Assembly: GCA_934096015.1 (NCBI GenBank)
Contig: CAKOLD010000021.1
Location: 1 to 15,842, forward strand
From: an uncultured Bacilli bacterium
GTDB lineage: Bacteria; Bacillota_I; Bacilli_A; RF39; UBA660
Direction: 5' to 3'
DNA length: 15,842 bases
The position numbers and the translations under genes were made by a program. Shown here piece by piece: positions 14,145-15,842 of the stretch. The notes under the pieces were generated by a model. It did not search any database and was not told the DNA's origin. It saw nothing but the letters and a program-made list of their open reading frames with translations. Each line of letters starts with the position of its first letter. Position 1 is the first letter of the stretch.

Positions 14145-14175
14145 TACATTTTTTCGTAAAATGTATTTTTTTTTT
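14145..14175 (+). terminator. Terminator before the mraZ operon
   Basis: TACATTTT (14145-14152) and AAAATGTA (14158-14165) make a perfect 8-bp stem with a 5-nt loop, followed by ten T (14166-14175). The stem is AT-rich but the tail is long. Confidence 0.85.
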
Positions 14176-14196
14176 GTTGATTTTTAGTTTTGTTTA

Positions 14197-14225
14197 TTGT
14201 ATTTCATGTAGTTTTAGTGTATTAT
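14197..14225 (+). promoter_or_regulatory. Likely promoter of the mraZ-rsmH-ftsL operon
   Basis: TTGTAT (14197-14202, 4/6) and TATTAT (14220-14225, 5/6) are 17 bp apart. Initiation near 14232 would leave a 37-nt leader containing all three GTGG boxes, so MraZ bound there could block initiation or early elongation. Confidence 0.5.
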
Positions 14226-14236
14226 TTATTTAGGCA

Positions 14237-14260
14237 GTGGTAATTGGTGGAAGAAAGTGG
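14237..14260 (+). promoter_or_regulatory. MraZ-binding boxes: three GTGG direct repeats at 10-bp intervals
   Basis: GTGG occurs at 14237-14240, 14247-14250 and 14257-14260, exactly one helical turn apart. MraZ is known to bind such G-rich direct repeats (TGGG-type in E. coli, AAAGTGG-type in mycoplasmas) ahead of its own operon; the third copy here reads AAAGTGG. That copy also merges with the GTGGGGGA ribosome site of mraZ, so binding could cover both. Confidence 0.8.
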
Positions 14261-14268
14261 GGGATTTT

Positions 14269-14709
14269 ATGTTAATGGGTGAGTATCATCATAATATTGA
14301 TGAAAAAAACAGATTGATAATTCCTAGTAAATTTCGTGAAGAAATAGGAACTAAATTTGTTATTACTCGTGGCTTAGAGAATTGTTTATTTATTTATTCT
14401 TTGGTCGAATGGGAAAAAATAGTAAATAACTTGAAGTCATTACCATTTACAAAAAAAGATGCCCGTAATTTCACAAGATTCTTTCTTTCCGGTGCTACTG
14501 AATGTGAATTTGACCGTACAGGAAGAATTTGCATATCCTCCCCATTGGTTAGTTACGCCGGTTTAACAAAAGAATGTGTTATAATCGGCGCAAATGACCG
14601 ACTAGAAATTTGGTCTAGTGAGAATTGGGAAGATTTCTTTACTACTAATAGCGACAATTTTGCAGAAATAGCAGAAAATTTATTTACAGGTGATAATGAT
14701 GCATTATAG
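14269..14709 (+). CDS. mraZ: MraZ, transcriptional regulator of the dcw cluster
   Basis: MraZ is a ring-forming DNA-binding protein with two AbrB-like units that controls its own division/cell-wall operon. The 146-aa product begins MLMGEYHHNIDEKNRLIIP, matching the family start (M-MGEY.H..D.K.RL..P). Its second unit carries FDRTGRICI, the canonical DxxGR motif. In the first unit the usual Gly before Arg is Asn (DEKNR). ATG at 14269 is chosen by the family start and by GTGGGGGA at 14257-14264; a GTG at 14257 would be inside that ribosome site. Codons from about 14460 to 14660 end in C much more often (GCC, TTC, TCC, GAC, ATC GGC) than in the rest of the window. The end overlaps rsmH by 11 nt, indicating coupling. 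Confidence 0.95.
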   Translation: MLMGEYHHNIDEKNRLIIPSKFREEIGTKFVITRGLENCLFIYSLVEWEKIVNNLKSLPFTKKDARNFTRFFLSGATECEFDRTGRICISSPLVSYAGLTKECVIIGANDRLEIWSSENWEDFFTTNSDNFAEIAENLFTGDNDAL

Positions 14710-15619
14710 TGTTTTAAAAAGTGAAGTATTAGATAGCCTTAATATAAAAGAAGATGGCATTTATGTTGATGCTACTTTGGGGTATGCTGGTATTAGTAAA
14801 GAAATATTAAAGCGAACGAAAAGGGGTTTTCTTTTCGCCTTTGATCAGGATGAGGAAGCAGTAAAATATAGTGATAATTTGTTAAGCCAGATTGGTAATA
14901 ATTATAAAATTTTACATACTAATTTTATTAATATGAAAGAGTCTTTAGAAGAAAATGATATATCTTTAGTTGATGGTATTGTTTTTGATTTAGGATTATC
15001 TAGTCCAGAAATTGATAATAGTGACAGAGGTTTTAGCTTTATGAATGATGCTAGACTTGATATGAGAATGGACAAAAGACAAAAATTAGATGCTCATTTT
15101 ATAGTTAATAATTATGACTTTGAAAAATTAAAAGATATATTTTTTACTTATGGAGAAGAAAAGTTTTCTAAAAGTATTGCTTCTAATATTATAAAATATA
15201 GAAATGAAAAAAGTATTGATACTACATTAGAGTTAGTTGATATAATAAAGAAGTCTGTACCATTTAAATATTATTTAGATCATCATCCAGAAAGGCAAAT
15301 ATTTCAAGCGATTAGAATAGAGGTTAATAGTGAACTTACTGTTTTAAATGAAGTATTACCTGATGCAATAAAGTTATTAAAAAGTGGTGGAAGGCTTAGT
15401 GTAATTACATTTCATTCTTTAGAAGATAGAATTGTAAAACAAATATTTAAAAAATATAGTGAAGTTGATAGTTTGGTTAAAGGATTACCAAGTATTCCTT
15501 CAGAATATAAGCCTTTAATTAAACTTGTAAACAAAAAACCAATACTTCCAAGTGATAAAGAATTAGGAGAAAATAGTAGAAGTAAAAGTGCTAAATTAAG
15601 AATAGTAGAAAGGGTATAG
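14699..15619 (+). CDS. rsmH: RsmH (MraW), 16S rRNA m4C1402 methyltransferase
   Basis: RsmH uses S-adenosylmethionine to methylate N4 of C1402 in 16S rRNA at the ribosomal P site. The 306-aa protein starts MHYSVLKSEVLDSLNI. Its SAM-binding loop reads DATLGYAGIS (24-33; DGTLG.GGHS in most homologues), followed by GIVFDLGLSSPEIDNSDRGFSF, DARLDMRMD, QAIRIEVNSEL, GGRLSVITFHSLEDRIVK and a terminal SRSKSAKLRIVER. All family blocks are present in order and length is normal. ATG at 14699 is preferred over 14696 because AGGTGA (14688-14693) is then 5 nt away and the protein begins with the conserved HYSVL. It overlaps mraZ by 11 nt and ftsL follows 3 nt after its stop, the usual dcw head order. Confidence 0.96.
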   Translation: MHYSVLKSEVLDSLNIKEDGIYVDATLGYAGISKEILKRTKRGFLFAFDQDEEAVKYSDNLLSQIGNNYKILHTNFINMKESLEENDISLVDGIVFDLGLSSPEIDNSDRGFSFMNDARLDMRMDKRQKLDAHFIVNNYDFEKLKDIFFTYGEEKFSKSIASNIIKYRNEKSIDTTLELVDIIKKSVPFKYYLDHHPERQIFQAIRIEVNSELTVLNEVLPDAIKLLKSGGRLSVITFHSLEDRIVKQIFKKYSEVDSLVKGLPSIPSEYKPLIKLVNKKPILPSDKELGENSRSKSAKLRIVERV

Positions 15620-15622
15620 GAT

Positions 15623-15842
15623 ATGAAAAAGAATACTACTGGGAAAATAAAGTTTTTAAAAGGTGAAAGAGTTTTTATGTTTTTATTAGTATTACTTTGT
15701 GTAATATCCCCTTTGTTAACAGTATTTTCTAAAGCTGTTTTGTCTAAGACTAATATTGAAGTTGAAAAAATTCAATCTAAGATAGAAAAACAAGAAGGAA
15801 TTAATGAGAGTTTAGAGATGCAAAAAAATGAACTTGCTAGTT
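15623..15842 (+). CDS. ftsL: FtsL, septal division protein (3' end outside window)
   Basis: Seventy-three codons are visible, beginning MKKNTTGKIKFLKGERVFMF. A short basic cytoplasmic segment is followed by one transmembrane helix (about 17-38, VFMFLLVLLCVISPLLTVFSKA) and then a Glu/Lys-rich stretch with coiled-coil character (VEKIQSKIEKQEGINESLEM). This is the FtsL plan: a small bitopic protein that forms a complex with DivIC and DivIB and activates septal wall synthesis. FtsL sequences are poorly conserved, so the name rests on this architecture together with its position directly after rsmH, where ftsL sits in nearly all dcw clusters. The frame runs open to the window end. Confidence 0.85.
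   Translation, partial: MKKNTTGKIKFLKGERVFMFLLVLLCVISPLLTVFSKAVLSKTNIEVEKIQSKIEKQEGINESLEMQKNELAS

Noticed and set aside
1..15842. CRISPR arrays, tRNA or rRNA genes, insertion sequences
   Set aside because: I found no regularly spaced repeats of CRISPR size, no tRNA cloverleaf pattern in the intergenic gaps, no rRNA-like stretch, and no transposase or terminal inverted repeats.

Overview
The window looks like a chromosome segment from a very AT-rich, low-GC Gram-positive bacterium of the class Bacilli. The evidence is the DnaB/DnaI helicase-loader pair, DivIB, an LtaS-family sulfatase, strong AGGTGA-type Shine-Dalgarno sites and short U-tailed terminators. TGA is used as a stop (pilin-like gene, dnaB) and Trp is TGG, so this is not the Mycoplasma code. 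The compact layout suggests a host-associated, reduced-genome lineage such as the uncultured RF39/Erysipelotrichales-like gut Bacilli; that placement is inference. All supported genes are on the + strand.

Layout. Positions 1-2448: the end of a cell-wall/division cluster (murG, partial; divIB), then queH (queuosine synthesis) and an orphan pilin-like gene. Positions 2523-6630: an LtaS-family membrane phosphotransferase overlapping topA. Positions 6659-6856: a small membrane-protein frame with a good ribosome site but ATA where ATG is expected. Positions 6860-7332: a GreA-like gene with its own promoter and terminator. Positions 7375-9599: dnaB-dnaI, closed by a terminator. Positions 9625-11292: ffh, then a small Cys/His-rich CotD-like gene with its own terminator. 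Positions 11293-13476: an insulated unit made of a perfect TTGACA/TATAAT promoter with 13 consecutive G in its spacer, a leader with inverted repeats, a 676-aa exported protein and a terminator. Positions 13463-14175: a two-helix membrane protein of unknown function. Positions 14197-15842: the head of a dcw operon (mraZ, rsmH, ftsL partial) with three GTGG boxes exactly 10 bp apart in front of mraZ.

The most interesting element is the G13 promoter spacer at 11306-11318. A homopolymer of this kind between ideal -35 and -10 hexamers is the classic architecture for slipped-strand phase variation. It controls a gene whose product looks like a surface fibre or adhesin: a SipW-type signal, a TasA-like domain, and two tandem phage-fibre-like beta domains. 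The first third of that gene uses clearly different codons from the rest, so it looks mosaic. I read this as a candidate phase-variable, modular surface-antigen cassette between housekeeping genes.

Other points of note are the ATA-initiated or start-lost small gene, a GreA-like protein without the usual acidic tip sequence, a CotD-like gene preceded by three ATAAAC half-sites, and both the tail and the head of a dcw cluster lying 12 kb apart in the same orientation.
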